This document shows positions 54,808-63,500 of a DNA stretch of 64,000 bases, piece after piece. The notes under the pieces were generated by a model. The model saw nothing but the letters and a program-made list of their open reading frames with translations, ran no database searches and was not told the DNA's origin. Positions within the stretch are counted from its first letter, which is position 1. The number at the start of each line of letters is the position of its first letter. Position numbers and translations under genes: made by a program. Source of the DNA: Marivivens aquimaris (GTDB lineage: Bacteria > Pseudomonadota > Alphaproteobacteria > Rhodobacterales > Rhodobacteraceae); contig NZ_JADBGB010000001.1 in the NCBI RefSeq assembly GCF_015220045.1, positions 1,579,001 to 1,643,000 on the forward strand. The letters are read 5' to 3'.

Positions 54808-55272
54808 ATGGCCCATTCGCTGAAGATCAACGGCCGGACGCACAGTGTCGACACGCCGGACAACGTGCCTCTTTTGTGGGTGCTTCGCGACGAGCTGAGC
54901 ATGACCGGCACCAAATACGGCTGCGGCGTTGCCGCTTGCGGCGCGTGCACCGTGCAGATCGACGGTGAGGCCGTGCGGTCCTGTCAGGTCGCCGTGGCCG
55001 ATGTCTGGGGCGAGGTTACGACGATCGAAGGCGTGGGCACTCCCGACAATGTCGCGACCATCCAGCAAGCGTGGATCGACCATCAGGTTGCCCAATGCGG
55101 CTACTGCCAGTCGGGCCAGATCATGCAGGCCGCCGCGCTGCTGGCCGAGAATCCCGCCCCCAGCGATCAGGACATCGACGACGCGATGCAAGGCAACCTC
55201 TGCCGCTGCGGAACATACCCGCGCATCCGCGCCGCGATCCATGACGCCGCCCAGCGCATGAAGGAGGCATAA
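54808..55272 (+). CDS. (2Fe-2S)-binding subunit of a molybdenum hydroxylase (IorA-like)
   Basis: A 154-aa electron-transfer subunit. The plant-type ferredoxin domain binds one 2Fe-2S cluster (C39, C44, C47, C59 in [13 protein letters not shown] and RSCQ), and the helical domain binds the second (C97, C100, C132, C134 in QCGYCQSGQ and [11 protein letters not shown]). It resembles the small subunit of isoquinoline 1-oxidoreductase and similar aldehyde dehydrogenases. It lies one base upstream of the large subunit gene. Confidence 0.92.
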   Translation: MAHSLKINGRTHSVDTPDNVPLLWVLRDELSMTGTKYGCGVAACGACTVQIDGEAVRSCQVAVADVWGEVTTIEGVGTPDNVATIQQAWIDHQVAQCGYCQSGQIMQAAALLAENPAPSDQDIDDAMQGNLCRCGTYPRIRAAIHDAAQRMKEA

Positions 55273-55273
55273 G

Positions 55274-57505
55274 ATGTCCCGCATCGGTAAAATCGCCCGC
55301 CGCACGTTCCTTTTCGGCGCTGTCGCCGTCACCGGCGGCGCGGCCTTCGGCTATTACAAACTGGTCGAAACGCCCCCGAATCCGCTGAAACCCACCGAGG
55401 GCGTAGCGCTGAACCCCTATGTCATCGTGGATGGCAACGGCGTGACCGTCGTGGCTCCGCGCGCTGAAATGGGTCAGGGCATTTCGACGACCCTCGCCGC
55501 GCTGGTGTCCGAGGAACTGGACGTTGCCGTCGAGGATGTGACCGTCATCCATGGCCCGCCCGCCAAGGCTTATTTCAACCAAGCCATCATGGGCGCTGCG
55601 TTCCCTGTCCTTGAATACAAGCGCAAGGACTGGCAGGAGGACGCCGCACATTTCGTCGGCAACGCTGCCAAGTTCTTTAACATGCAGATCACGGGCGGCT
55701 CGTCCTCGACCAAGGACGGCTATGTGAAGATGCGCGAAGCCGGTGCGCAGGCTCGCGAGATGCTGAAAGAGGCCGCGGCGAAGCGTTTGAGCGTGGCGGC
55801 GGATCGCCTCGGCACGGATAACGGCGCTGTAGTTGCGCCTGATGGCACACGCATTCCCTATTCCGATCTGGCTGGCGAGGTTGCAGGACTTGAGCCGCGC
55901 GAGGTTGCGCTGCGCGATCCGTCCGATTGGAAAGTCTTGCGCACGTCCCAGCCGCGCACTGATATGGTCGGCAAATCCACGGGCACCGCGACCTTCGGCA
56001 TCGATGTTCGCGTGCCAGGGATGAAGTTCGCCACCGTCCGCATGAGCCCGCGCCGTGCGGGCATGGTGACGTTCGATGCCTCGGACGCGATTCTGATGGA
56101 CGGGGTGGAGAAAATTATCGACCTCGGCGATGGCATCGCTGTCGTTGCGCAGAACACTTGGCTCGCCATTCAGGCGGCTGAAGCCGTGTCGATCACTTGG
56201 GCAGATGCGAGCTATGACGGCAGCACCGAACAGCACATCGCCGCGCTGATCTCGGGTTTCGATACCGAGCCGAACAACACCGGCCGCGACGAAGGCGATG
56301 TCACGCAGGACGTGGCAGGCACCGAAGTCACGGCGGAATACACCGTGCCGTTCCTCGCCCATGCGACGATGGAGCCGATGAACGCCACAGCGCTCTACAC
56401 CGGCGACGCGCTGGAGGTCTGGGCCCCGAACCAAGCCCCCGTCAAGATCCGCGATGGCTGTGCAGAGGCCGTCGGTCTGAATTCGGACGCGGTGACCGTT
56501 CACACGACGCTCATGGGCGGCGGTTTCGGGCGGCGCGGCGAGTTCGACTATGCCGTTATCGCGGCCCGCGTCGCACACGAAATGCCGGATGTGCCGGTTC
56601 AGGTCACATGGTCACGCGAAGAGGACATGCGCCACGACTACTACCGTCCCGCCGCGATGGCGCGGATGCGCGGCGTTGTGGATGGCGGGAAGCCTGTGCT
56701 GCTGGACGCCAAGGTGTCCTCGCCTTCGGCAACCCACCAGGCGATTGGCCGCATGATGGGCATGAACATGAGCGGACCGGATGCGGAGATCACGGCGGGG
56801 ATGCACGACCAGCCATTCGCGATCCCCAACTACCGGACCACGGCGCATATCGCGGATATCGGCGTTCCGATGGGCTTCTGGCGGTCGGTCGGCGCGAGCT
56901 ACAACGGGTTCTTCACTGACTGTTTCATCGACGAGATGGCGGTTGCGGCTGGCGCAGATCCGCTCCAGTTCCGTCTGGACATGGTCCGGCCCGAGCATGA
57001 ACCCTCGGCCAAAGTGATCGAGGCCGTCGCGGAGATGTCCAACTGGGGCAGCGCCCTGCCCGCAGGCACCGCGCGCGGTGTGGCGTTTACCTATTCCTTC
57101 GGCACCCCCGTCGCGCAGGTGATGGAGATTGCGGAGACGGGCTCCGGCATCAAGATGAACAAGGTCTGGATTGCCTGCGATCCGGGTATCGCGCTCGACC
57201 CGCGCAATATCGAAGCGCAGATGACCGGCGGCTGTATCTATGGCCTCTCGGCGGCGCTGCACGGGCGGATTACGTTCGAGGACGGTGAGGCGCAGCAGTA
57301 TAACTTCCCCGACTATGACGCGGTGCGGATGTACAACACCCCCGCCTTCGAGGTGCGTATTCTGGAAAATGCGGGCCGCGTCAGCGGTGTAGGAGAGCCC
57401 GGCACGCCCCCTGCTGCCGCCGCGCTGGCCAACGCTCTTTTCGCTCTGACCGGCAAACGTGCGCGGAGCCTTCCGCTTTCTGAAGAATACGCTCTAATTA
57501 TTTAA
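55274..57505 (+). CDS. Molybdopterin-binding subunit of a xanthine dehydrogenase family enzyme (IorB-like)
   Basis: A 743-aa catalytic subunit with a twin-arginine signal (ARRTFLFGAVAVTGGAAFG), so exported folded to the periplasm. Molybdenum-cofactor segments: MGQGISTTLAALVSEELDV near residue 65, GGGFGRRGEFDYAVIAA near 417, and the active-site-type GVGEPGTPPAAAALANAL near 710 with the glutamate base. The layout fits the IorB/membrane-bound aldehyde dehydrogenase branch, in which electrons pass to cytochromes; no cytochrome or XdhC-like maturation gene follows here. AAGGAGG precedes the ATG by 7 bases. Substrate unknown. Confidence 0.9.
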   Translation: MSRIGKIARRTFLFGAVAVTGGAAFGYYKLVETPPNPLKPTEGVALNPYVIVDGNGVTVVAPRAEMGQGISTTLAALVSEELDVAVEDVTVIHGPPAKAYFNQAIMGAAFPVLEYKRKDWQEDAAHFVGNAAKFFNMQITGGSSSTKDGYVKMREAGAQAREMLKEAAAKRLSVAADRLGTDNGAVVAPDGTRIPYSDLAGEVAGLEPREVALRDPSDWKVLRTSQPRTDMVGKSTGTATFGIDVRVPGMKFATVRMSPRRAGMVTFDASDAILMDGVEKIIDLGDGIAVVAQNTWLAIQAAEAVSITWADASYDGSTEQHIAALISGFDTEPNNTGRDEGDVTQDVAGTEVTAEYTVPFLAHATMEPMNATALYTGDALEVWAPNQAPVKIRDGCAEAVGLNSDAVTVHTTLMGGGFGRRGEFDYAVIAARVAHEMPDVPVQVTWSREEDMRHDYYRPAAMARMRGVVDGGKPVLLDAKVSSPSATHQAIGRMMGMNMSGPDAEITAGMHDQPFAIPNYRTTAHIADIGVPMGFWRSVGASYNGFFTDCFIDEMAVAAGADPLQFRLDMVRPEHEPSAKVIEAVAEMSNWGSALPAGTARGVAFTYSFGTPVAQVMEIAETGSGIKMNKVWIACDPGIALDPRNIEAQMTGGCIYGLSAALHGRITFEDGEAQQYNFPDYDAVRMYNTPAFEVRILENAGRVSGVGEPGTPPAAAALANALFALTGKRARSLPLSEEYALII

Positions 57506-57656
57506 GATTGTACATAAAAACCTGTGGTGGCGGATCGCTTTCCGCCGCCATTGAATCGCCCCATTAGCCTCATATTTACGCCTTTCGCGCTTAATAACCA
57601 TCCGAATGGATAGGTGTGCCACCTCCTTCGTCGGGCACACAAAGGATGGAAGACGC

Positions 57657-60600
57657 ATGGCCGATATTACCGGTTTTAAGCTCAATAATGGATCGCTTGG
57701 TCCGTATCTGAACCTCAAGAACGCGACGTACGACGCACTCGAGCCTGTCTATGCCGGCAACGTCACGGTCTATTACGTCAACAGCAACGGCGACACGGTC
57801 ACAACGACAGTCAGCGGCACGTATTATGTGGCCTCGACCGGCGACGTCGTCTTCGTCCCTTCATCGTCGTTCCCGCAGAACCTCGTTTACATCACGCTGG
57901 ATGATGCGACGCGGGACTATCTGAACTCCATTCCCAAGGGTGATGCGTCGAACAATACGTTCAACGGCAGCAACAACCCCGACTACTACTGGGATGGCCG
58001 CGGGGTCGAGCAAGCCTCCGGCGGCGGCAACGACACCATTAACACCTACGGCGGCAACGACCGTGTGTTCTCTGGCAAGGGCAATGACACGATCAATGCG
58101 GGCACGGGCAACGACTTTGTCCGTGCGGGTGGCGGCAACGACCGCGTAATTGCGGGCGACGGTGATGACACCGTTTACGGCGGTGCCGGTCAGGACACGA
58201 TCTTTGGCGGAGCTGGCAACGACTCCATCTACGGCGGTGCAGGTCAGGATTCCATCGACGGCGGCGCTGGCAATGACGTGATCGACGCACATACCGGCGG
58301 CGAGAAAGAGTACTTCAGCTGGACCAACTTCGATCAGTCCGGCGCCCAACAGGATATTTCGGGCGGGTTCACGCAGAACACCGGCTCGATGAATGTCACG
58401 TTCACGCAGAAGAACGACGGCTTCCTTCAGGAAACGAAGACATATGTCGGCGACGATGCCAGGAGCATTTCGCCGCTCTATACCGAGAACGGTGAGCCGT
58501 ATGACCCCTACTCTGCCGTGTTCATCCGCGGTCAGGGCGGCGAGAACGTCTCCACCTCGACGCTGACGTTCGACGCGCAGGATGGCTCCGGCCTTCAGGA
58601 TAACGTCTCCAACGTCAACTTCCGCATCAACGATATCGATACCGGCGCATTCACTGATCAGGTGATCATCCGCGCCTATGACGCGAACGGCAATCCGGTC
58701 CACGTCGACCTGACGGGCGCCTCGGGCCACATCGTCACCGACGGCACGACCGCGACTGTCACGGCGAACAACCCGGGCACCACGCAATCGAGTGGGACTG
58801 GCTCGGTCAAGGTTGAAATCGCGGGCCCTGTCAGCCGGATCGAGATCGAGTTCAATCAGGTCTCCGGTACGGGCGACCAGAACGCGATCTATATCACCGA
58901 TGTCCACTTCGAGACCCTGCCCGACACCACCATCGGCGACACGGTCGAGGGCGGCCTCGGTCAGGATACGATCTACGCAGGTGCAGGTGCCGACTGGATT
59001 TCGGGCGGCGATGATGCCGACCTGATCTATGCGGGCGATGGCGCGGACACGATTTATGGCGGCGCGGGCAACGACCGCATTTTCTATGGCGAAGGCGCGG
59101 ATACCGTTTATGGCGGTGACGGCGACGACACCATCGACGACGTGGGCGGCTATGCCCACAACACCGCGTCGACCATTTACGCTGGCGCGGGCAACGACCT
59201 TGTCTACGGCACTTCGGGCGGCGATTCCATCGACGGCGGCAGCGGCAACGACAACATCTTTGGCGAGGTCGGCGCGGACTCGATCACGGGCGGCGCGGGC
59301 AACGACTACATCGACGGCGGCAGCCAGAACGACACGCTGGACGGCGGCACAGGCGACGACCGCGTCTACGGTGGCGACGGCTCGGACGTCTTCCGCCTGA
59401 GCGACAACTTTGGCCACGATACACTCGTTGGCGGCGAAGGAGCCGAGGTTGATTTCGGCGACGTCATCGACGCCACCGGTCTGTCAAACGGTGTCACGGT
59501 CGATTTCTCGGCTCCCGAAACCGGCGTTATCTCTGACGGTACGAATGACGCGAACTTTTCCGAAATCGAGGCCCTGCTCCTCGGGGCCGGCGACGACACG
59601 GTGTACGGCTCGGATGGCGCGGACTACGTGTCGACCGGCGCGGGCAGCGATTATGTCGACGGTGGCGCGGGCGATGACATTTTCGAGCTCGGCAACACGC
59701 TCACAGGCGTTGCGGACAATTCGTCGGACACGATCTACTTTGCCGATGGTGACGGCCACGACCTGATTTACGGCTTCGCCTCTCCGCAGCTCCAGCCCGA
59801 CGGCACCTACTACGCCCAAGACAAGATCGACGTCTCGGGGATGCACGACGCCAACGGCAATCCGGTCAATATCTGGGATGTCACGGTCGAGGATTACGGC
59901 GGCAACGCCCGTCTCCTCTTCCCCAACGGCGAGTCGCTCACACTCTATGGCGTCAGCCCTGCGACGATGCAGGACCCCGTTGCGCTGCTCGCGGTCGGCA
60001 TTCCTGACACCGACGGCACGATCGAGGGCTCCGACGGCGCGGACGTCATCGACTTCAGCTATACCGGCGATCCCGACGGCGACCGCGTCGATCACGACGA
60101 TAACTTCAAAGGTGGCGAGCGCAACGCTGACACCATCGAAGCCAAAGGCGGTGACGACACCATTTACGCAGGCGTCGGCGATGACGTGGTCTACGGCGGC
60201 ACCGGTGCGGATACGATTTACGGCGGCATGGGCGCGGATACGCTCTATGGTAACGCCGATGACGACGACATCTTCGTCGGTGCTGGCGATGAGGCTTTTG
60301 GCCAGCGCGGCAATGACGATTTCTATGTCACCGACACCGGCGATGACCCCGCTGACATCCATATCTACGGCGGGTCCGAAGATGACGACGGCGACGGCGA
60401 TACGCTCTACCTCGGCGATATGGCCGATATGTCGACGCTGGTCCGCAACCAGAATCCCGACGGCAGCTACAGCGGTTCGGTCCAGCTCAAGAACGGCTCG
60501 ACCCTCACCTATGACAATATCGAGAACATCATCTGCTTTACCCCCGGCACGATGATCCTGACGCCTTTTGGTGCGCGGGCGATTGAAACGCTGGAGCAAG

Positions 60601-61127
60601 GCGATCTGGTCATCACCCGTGACAACGGTATCCAGCCGATCCGCTGGATCCAGCACCGCACGGTGCCCGCGTTCGACAATTTTGCGCCGATCCGCATCAG
60701 CAAGCACGCTCTGCCAACGTTGGATCGTGACCTGCTGGTGTCACCGCAGCACCGGATGCTCCTTGATGGCTACCAGACAGAGATACACTTCGGCGAAGAC
60801 GAGGTTCTGGTCGCGGCGAAGCACATGATCGACGATGCGCATGTGACGGTCCAGCAAGGCGGCTTCGTCACCTATTTCCACATGATGTTCGACAAGCACG
60901 AGATCGTCTATGCCAACGGCGCAGCGAGCGAGAGCTTTCATCCCGGTGAAATCGGTCTGTCGGCTGTCACGGATGCCGCGCGCGAGGAACTCTTTGGTCT
61001 GTTCCCCGAACTTCGCGCGAGCCCCGATGCCTATGGCGATACCGCGCGTCGCTGCCTGAAGCGTCACGAAGCGCAGCTGCTCATGCCAGCGAAGCCGAAG
61101 CTATCGGCTGGGATTTACGCGGCTTAG
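57657..61127 (+). CDS. RTX calcium-binding protein with C-terminal Hint domain
   Basis: A 1156-aa protein: an N-terminal domain of about 100 residues, RTX nonapeptide repeats (GGxGxDxUx; about 120-215), a beta-rich insert (about 220-420), further RTX blocks (about 430-585, 645-680, 800-880), then a Hint_2-type domain from C960 (IICFTPGTMILTPFGARAIETLEQGD) to about 1110 with LLVSPQHRMLL. There is no Sec signal, as usual for type I secreted proteins; RTX motifs would fold with extracellular calcium. The Hint domain could self-cleave at C960. AAAGGA and GGA precede ATG 57657. No type I exporter is adjacent. Confidence 0.9.
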   Translation: MADITGFKLNNGSLGPYLNLKNATYDALEPVYAGNVTVYYVNSNGDTVTTTVSGTYYVASTGDVVFVPSSSFPQNLVYITLDDATRDYLNSIPKGDASNNTFNGSNNPDYYWDGRGVEQASGGGNDTINTYGGNDRVFSGKGNDTINAGTGNDFVRAGGGNDRVIAGDGDDTVYGGAGQDTIFGGAGNDSIYGGAGQDSIDGGAGNDVIDAHTGGEKEYFSWTNFDQSGAQQDISGGFTQNTGSMNVTFTQKNDGFLQETKTYVGDDARSISPLYTENGEPYDPYSAVFIRGQGGENVSTSTLTFDAQDGSGLQDNVSNVNFRINDIDTGAFTDQVIIRAYDANGNPVHVDLTGASGHIVTDGTTATVTANNPGTTQSSGTGSVKVEIAGPVSRIEIEFNQVSGTGDQNAIYITDVHFETLPDTTIGDTVEGGLGQDTIYAGAGADWISGGDDADLIYAGDGADTIYGGAGNDRIFYGEGADTVYGGDGDDTIDDVGGYAHNTASTIYAGAGNDLVYGTSGGDSIDGGSGNDNIFGEVGADSITGGAGNDYIDGGSQNDTLDGGTGDDRVYGGDGSDVFRLSDNFGHDTLVGGEGAEVDFGDVIDATGLSNGVTVDFSAPETGVISDGTNDANFSEIEALLLGAGDDTVYGSDGADYVSTGAGSDYVDGGAGDDIFELGNTLTGVADNSSDTIYFADGDGHDLIYGFASPQLQPDGTYYAQDKIDVSGMHDANGNPVNIWDVTVEDYGGNARLLFPNGESLTLYGVSPATMQDPVALLAVGIPDTDGTIEGSDGADVIDFSYTGDPDGDRVDHDDNFKGGERNADTIEAKGGDDTIYAGVGDDVVYGGTGADTIYGGMGADTLYGNADDDDIFVGAGDEAFGQRGNDDFYVTDTGDDPADIHIYGGSEDDDGDGDTLYLGDMADMSTLVRNQNPDGSYSGSVQLKNGSTLTYDNIENIICFTPGTMILTPFGARAIETLEQGDLVITRDNGIQPIRWIQHRTVPAFDNFAPIRISKHALPTLDRDLLVSPQHRMLLDGYQTEIHFGEDEVLVAAKHMIDDAHVTVQQGGFVTYFHMMFDKHEIVYANGAASESFHPGEIGLSAVTDAAREELFGLFPELRASPDAYGDTARRCLKRHEAQLLMPAKPKLSAGIYAA
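58019..60330 (+). repeat. Blocks of RTX nonapeptide-coding repeats
   Basis: Degenerate 27-base units encoding GGxGxDxUx (for example GGAGNDSIYGGAGQDSID) occur in clusters at about 58019-58290, 58930-59400, 59580-59690 and 60140-60310. They lie in one continuous reading frame and are part of the RTX protein. Confidence 0.85.
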
Positions 61128-61897
61128 GCTGAGGCGAGCTCTGCGGACTTGGCGGCCTGCCACTTGCGGGCCGCATCGCCCAACGCTTCGAACAGCGGGC
61201 GGGACACCGGATCATTGGAGGCATTCCATTCGGGGTGCCACTGGACGGATAGGGTAAAGCCCGGCGCGTCCTTGATATAGATCGCCTCGGGCGTGCCGTC
61301 GGGAGCGTAACCGTCGACGACCACGCGGCTACCCGGTTCCTTGATCCCCTGCCCGTGTAGCGTGTTGGTCATCACCTTCGGACTCCCGAGCAGCGCGGCG
61401 AACGGGCCGTTTTCGCTGAGCGATACGCAGTGGCGGAGGGCGAACTTTTCCTCCAGCGTGCCGTCGGGCGGCATCCGGTGGTTATCACGTCCGGGAAGAT
61501 CACGGATTTCGGGATAGAGTGACCCGCCCATCGCGACGTTCACCTCTTGGAAACCACGGCAGATGCCCATGATCGGCTGGCCGCGCTCGACGCAGGCACG
61601 CACCAGCGGCAGCGTGATCGCATCGCGGTTTTCGTCGAAATCGCCGTAAGCGGGCGTGGGAACTTCGCCGTACTGGCTGGGGTGAACGTTCGGGCGACCA
61701 CCCGTCAGCAGAAAGCCGTCACAGGTTTCCAGCAGTTCCTCGACCGTGACGACCGTGGGGTCGGCAGGAATAAGGAACGGGATGCAGCCTGCGACCTTGG
61801 AGATCGCCTGACTGTTCATCTGCCCGCCGGTGTGTGCGGGGTACTGGCCGTTGACGAGTTCGTTGTTGCTGATGATCCCGATGATTGGGCGCGCCAT
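61124..61897 (-). CDS. Class I glutamine amidotransferase-like hydrolase (PuuD-like)
   Basis: A 257-aa gamma-glutamyl-gamma-aminobutyrate hydrolase-type protein. The nucleophile elbow is MGICRGFQEVNVAMGG near residue 111, with the His and Glu of the triad in SVQWHPEWNA near 220; GFLLTGGRPNVHPSQYG near 63 is the family substrate loop. Such enzymes free GABA from gamma-glutamyl-GABA in the putrescine pathway, which would fit the ornithine decarboxylase 15 kb away, but other gamma-glutamyl compounds are possible. It converges with the RTX gene, sharing 4 bases. Confidence 0.87.
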   Translation of the reverse strand: MARPIIGIISNNELVNGQYPAHTGGQMNSQAISKVAGCIPFLIPADPTVVTVEELLETCDGFLLTGGRPNVHPSQYGEVPTPAYGDFDENRDAITLPLVRACVERGQPIMGICRGFQEVNVAMGGSLYPEIRDLPGRDNHRMPPDGTLEEKFALRHCVSLSENGPFAALLGSPKVMTNTLHGQGIKEPGSRVVVDGYAPDGTPEAIYIKDAPGFTLSVQWHPEWNASNDPVSRPLFEALGDAARKWQAAKSAELASA

Positions 61898-61998
61898 TTA
61901 CGTGGTCCTTTCGCTCTTACAGCAAAAATAACCATGAAACGGCGCACGCAAAAGGACTTTGAAATGCGCGGTTAGTCTGCGTCAAAGCACTGAGTGGA

Positions 61999-62427
61999 TC
62001 AGTCTTCGCCCACAAAACCCGCAGCTTTGATGCCTGCGAGGGCACAAGTTGCATCGTTGTCGCTGGTATCGCCGGTCACGCCGACCGCGCCGATTAGGGT
62101 GCCTTCGCCGTCGCGGACCAGAACGCCTCCCGGAACCGGAACGACTTTGCCGTCAAAGAGGCCGTTGATCGCGCCCATGAAATAGGCCTGTTGTTCGGCG
62201 CGGGCCATTTGCGCACGTCCACCCATGCCGAGCATGATGCAGCCGTTGGCCTTGCCGCGGGCGATTTCGAAACGACCGGCAGAGGAGCCATCCTCGCGCT
62301 CGAACGCGATAACGTGGCCGCCAGCGTCCAGAACGACGACGGACATCGGCTTGAAGCCGTGATCGCGGGCGGTTTGCAGGGTCACTTCGACGATTTTACG
62401 GGCAGCGGCGAGGTTGAGAGCGGTCAT
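61999..62427 (-). CDS. GlcG/HbpS family heme-binding-like protein
   Basis: A 142-aa protein: NLAAARKIVEVTLQTARDHG, VVVLDAGGHVIAFEREDGSS, GVLVRDGEGTLIGAVGVTGDTSDNDATCALAGI are the blocks of the HbpS/GlcG/PduO-C family. Members bind heme or cobalamin or have unknown roles, often beside oxidoreductase genes. There is no signal peptide, so it is cytoplasmic. The gap of about 100 bases after the amidotransferase gene shows no terminator. Confidence 0.85.
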   Translation of the reverse strand: MTALNLAAARKIVEVTLQTARDHGFKPMSVVVLDAGGHVIAFEREDGSSAGRFEIARGKANGCIMLGMGGRAQMARAEQQAYFMGAINGLFDGKVVPVPGGVLVRDGEGTLIGAVGVTGDTSDNDATCALAGIKAAGFVGED

Positions 62428-62555
62428 GATGCGGGTCCTCCAATCAGATTTGGCGAGAGCCTATCACCGCCGACGTCAGGCGCCAGCGGCAAGTTTCGTT
62501 TGCAAGATCTTCAACCTGTGCGACAGTTTGCGCGTTACATTTCATGGAGGCCAAG

Positions 62556-63017
62556 ATGGCCGAAGATACAGACCTGTCTTTCACTCACACCCTGCCCGTG
62601 TCCCGCGAAAAGGTGTTCACCTGCTGGACCACGCCCGAGCACATCAAACACTTTTTCGTCCCGCGTCCGCACAAGGTGCTGGATTGCGTGATCGACCTGC
62701 GGCCTGGCGGCGCGTTTAACACGACGTTCGACATCGACGGTACCGTCATGGAGAACGGCGGCGTTTGGCTGGAGGTCATTCCGAACGAAAAACTGGTGTT
62801 CACCGACGGTTATACGAGCGGCTGGAAACCCTCGCCCGAGCGTTTCATGACCGCGATCATTGAGTTGTCGGACGCCCCTGACGGCGGCACGGTCTATACC
62901 GCGACGGCCCGCCACGCGAATGCGGAAACCGCTCAGCGCCATAAGGACATGGGTTTTTACGAGGGTTGGGGCACGGTCGTCGACCAGTTGGTCGAATACG
63001 CGCAAACGCTGGACTAG
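62556..63017 (+). CDS. SRPBCC/AHSA1 family protein
   Basis: A 153-aa START-like protein with the AHSA1 (Aha1 C-terminal) pattern: [22 protein letters not shown] at the N-terminus, [16 protein letters not shown] in the middle and [22 protein letters not shown] at the end. These small hydrophobic-pocket proteins bind ligands or act in stress responses; function is not predicted. ATG 62556 is chosen because GGAGG lies 5 bases upstream; ATG 62544 would include that site. Confidence 0.87.
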   Translation: MAEDTDLSFTHTLPVSREKVFTCWTTPEHIKHFFVPRPHKVLDCVIDLRPGGAFNTTFDIDGTVMENGGVWLEVIPNEKLVFTDGYTSGWKPSPERFMTAIIELSDAPDGGTVYTATARHANAETAQRHKDMGFYEGWGTVVDQLVEYAQTLD

Positions 63018-63166
63018 GCCTTGGGTTTACGCTCGGCGCGGCAACGGTCGGAGCAATAACGGACGTTTTCCCAGTCCTTTGCCCACTTCTTGCGCCAAGA
63101 AAATGGCCTGCCGCAGGTTTCGCAGATCTTCTGCGGCAGGTCGGATTTTTTGCGCATCCGCGCCAT
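63014..63166 (-). CDS. DUF2256 family small zinc-ribbon-like protein
   Basis: A 50-aa protein, basic and with two CxxC-type pairs: [16 protein letters not shown] and [13 protein letters not shown], fitting the DUF2256 family (CxxCxxPFxWRKKW...CSxxC). The four cysteines probably hold a zinc ion. Function unknown; nucleic-acid binding is only suggested by charge. It overlaps the AHSA1-like gene by 4 bases at the stops and follows the small membrane protein gene by 4 bases. Confidence 0.85.
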   Translation of the reverse strand: MARMRKKSDLPQKICETCGRPFSWRKKWAKDWENVRYCSDRCRAERKPKA

Positions 63167-63170
63167 GGTG

Positions 63171-63377
63171 TCAGCCGCCGTTGGTGACCGGATCGACAGT
63201 CGTGGCTTCGGTATCGGTACCCGGCGCTACGGTGTCGGCGGGCATACCGCCCGAGAACACGCCGCCCATCCACGCGAAGAAGACGACGACGACGATGGCG
63301 ACTGCGATGCCCATTCCGATGAGCGGACCGCTATGACGCTTTTCCTGTTTCTTGAGATTGGTGTCAGGAGCTGACAT
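63171..63377 (-). CDS. Small single-pass membrane protein
   Basis: A 68-aa protein with a charged cytoplasmic N-terminus ([11 protein letters not shown]), one transmembrane helix ([24 protein letters not shown], about 18-41) and a Thr/Ala/Asp-rich periplasmic tail. No family recognised. It is probably cotranscribed with the DUF2256 gene and diverges from pepN. Confidence 0.7.
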   Translation of the reverse strand: MSAPDTNLKKQEKRHSGPLIGMGIAVAIVVVVFFAWMGGVFSGGMPADTVAPGTDTEATTVDPVTNGG

Positions 63378-63500
63378 GAATAGACCTCTTTAATTCATAT
63401 GATCCCGGCCCGTTGAAGGCCATCTGGTTACGGCCTACCTAGCTAGGACAATAAGAACTGCAATCAACTCGTTCGTGCGAGATCGCAGCAGGAGAATTTA

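Noticed and set aside
58019..60330. Repeated units as a CRISPR or DNA satellite array
   Set aside because: The units are degenerate, 27 bases long, without unique spacers, and keep one reading frame encoding RTX nonapeptides.
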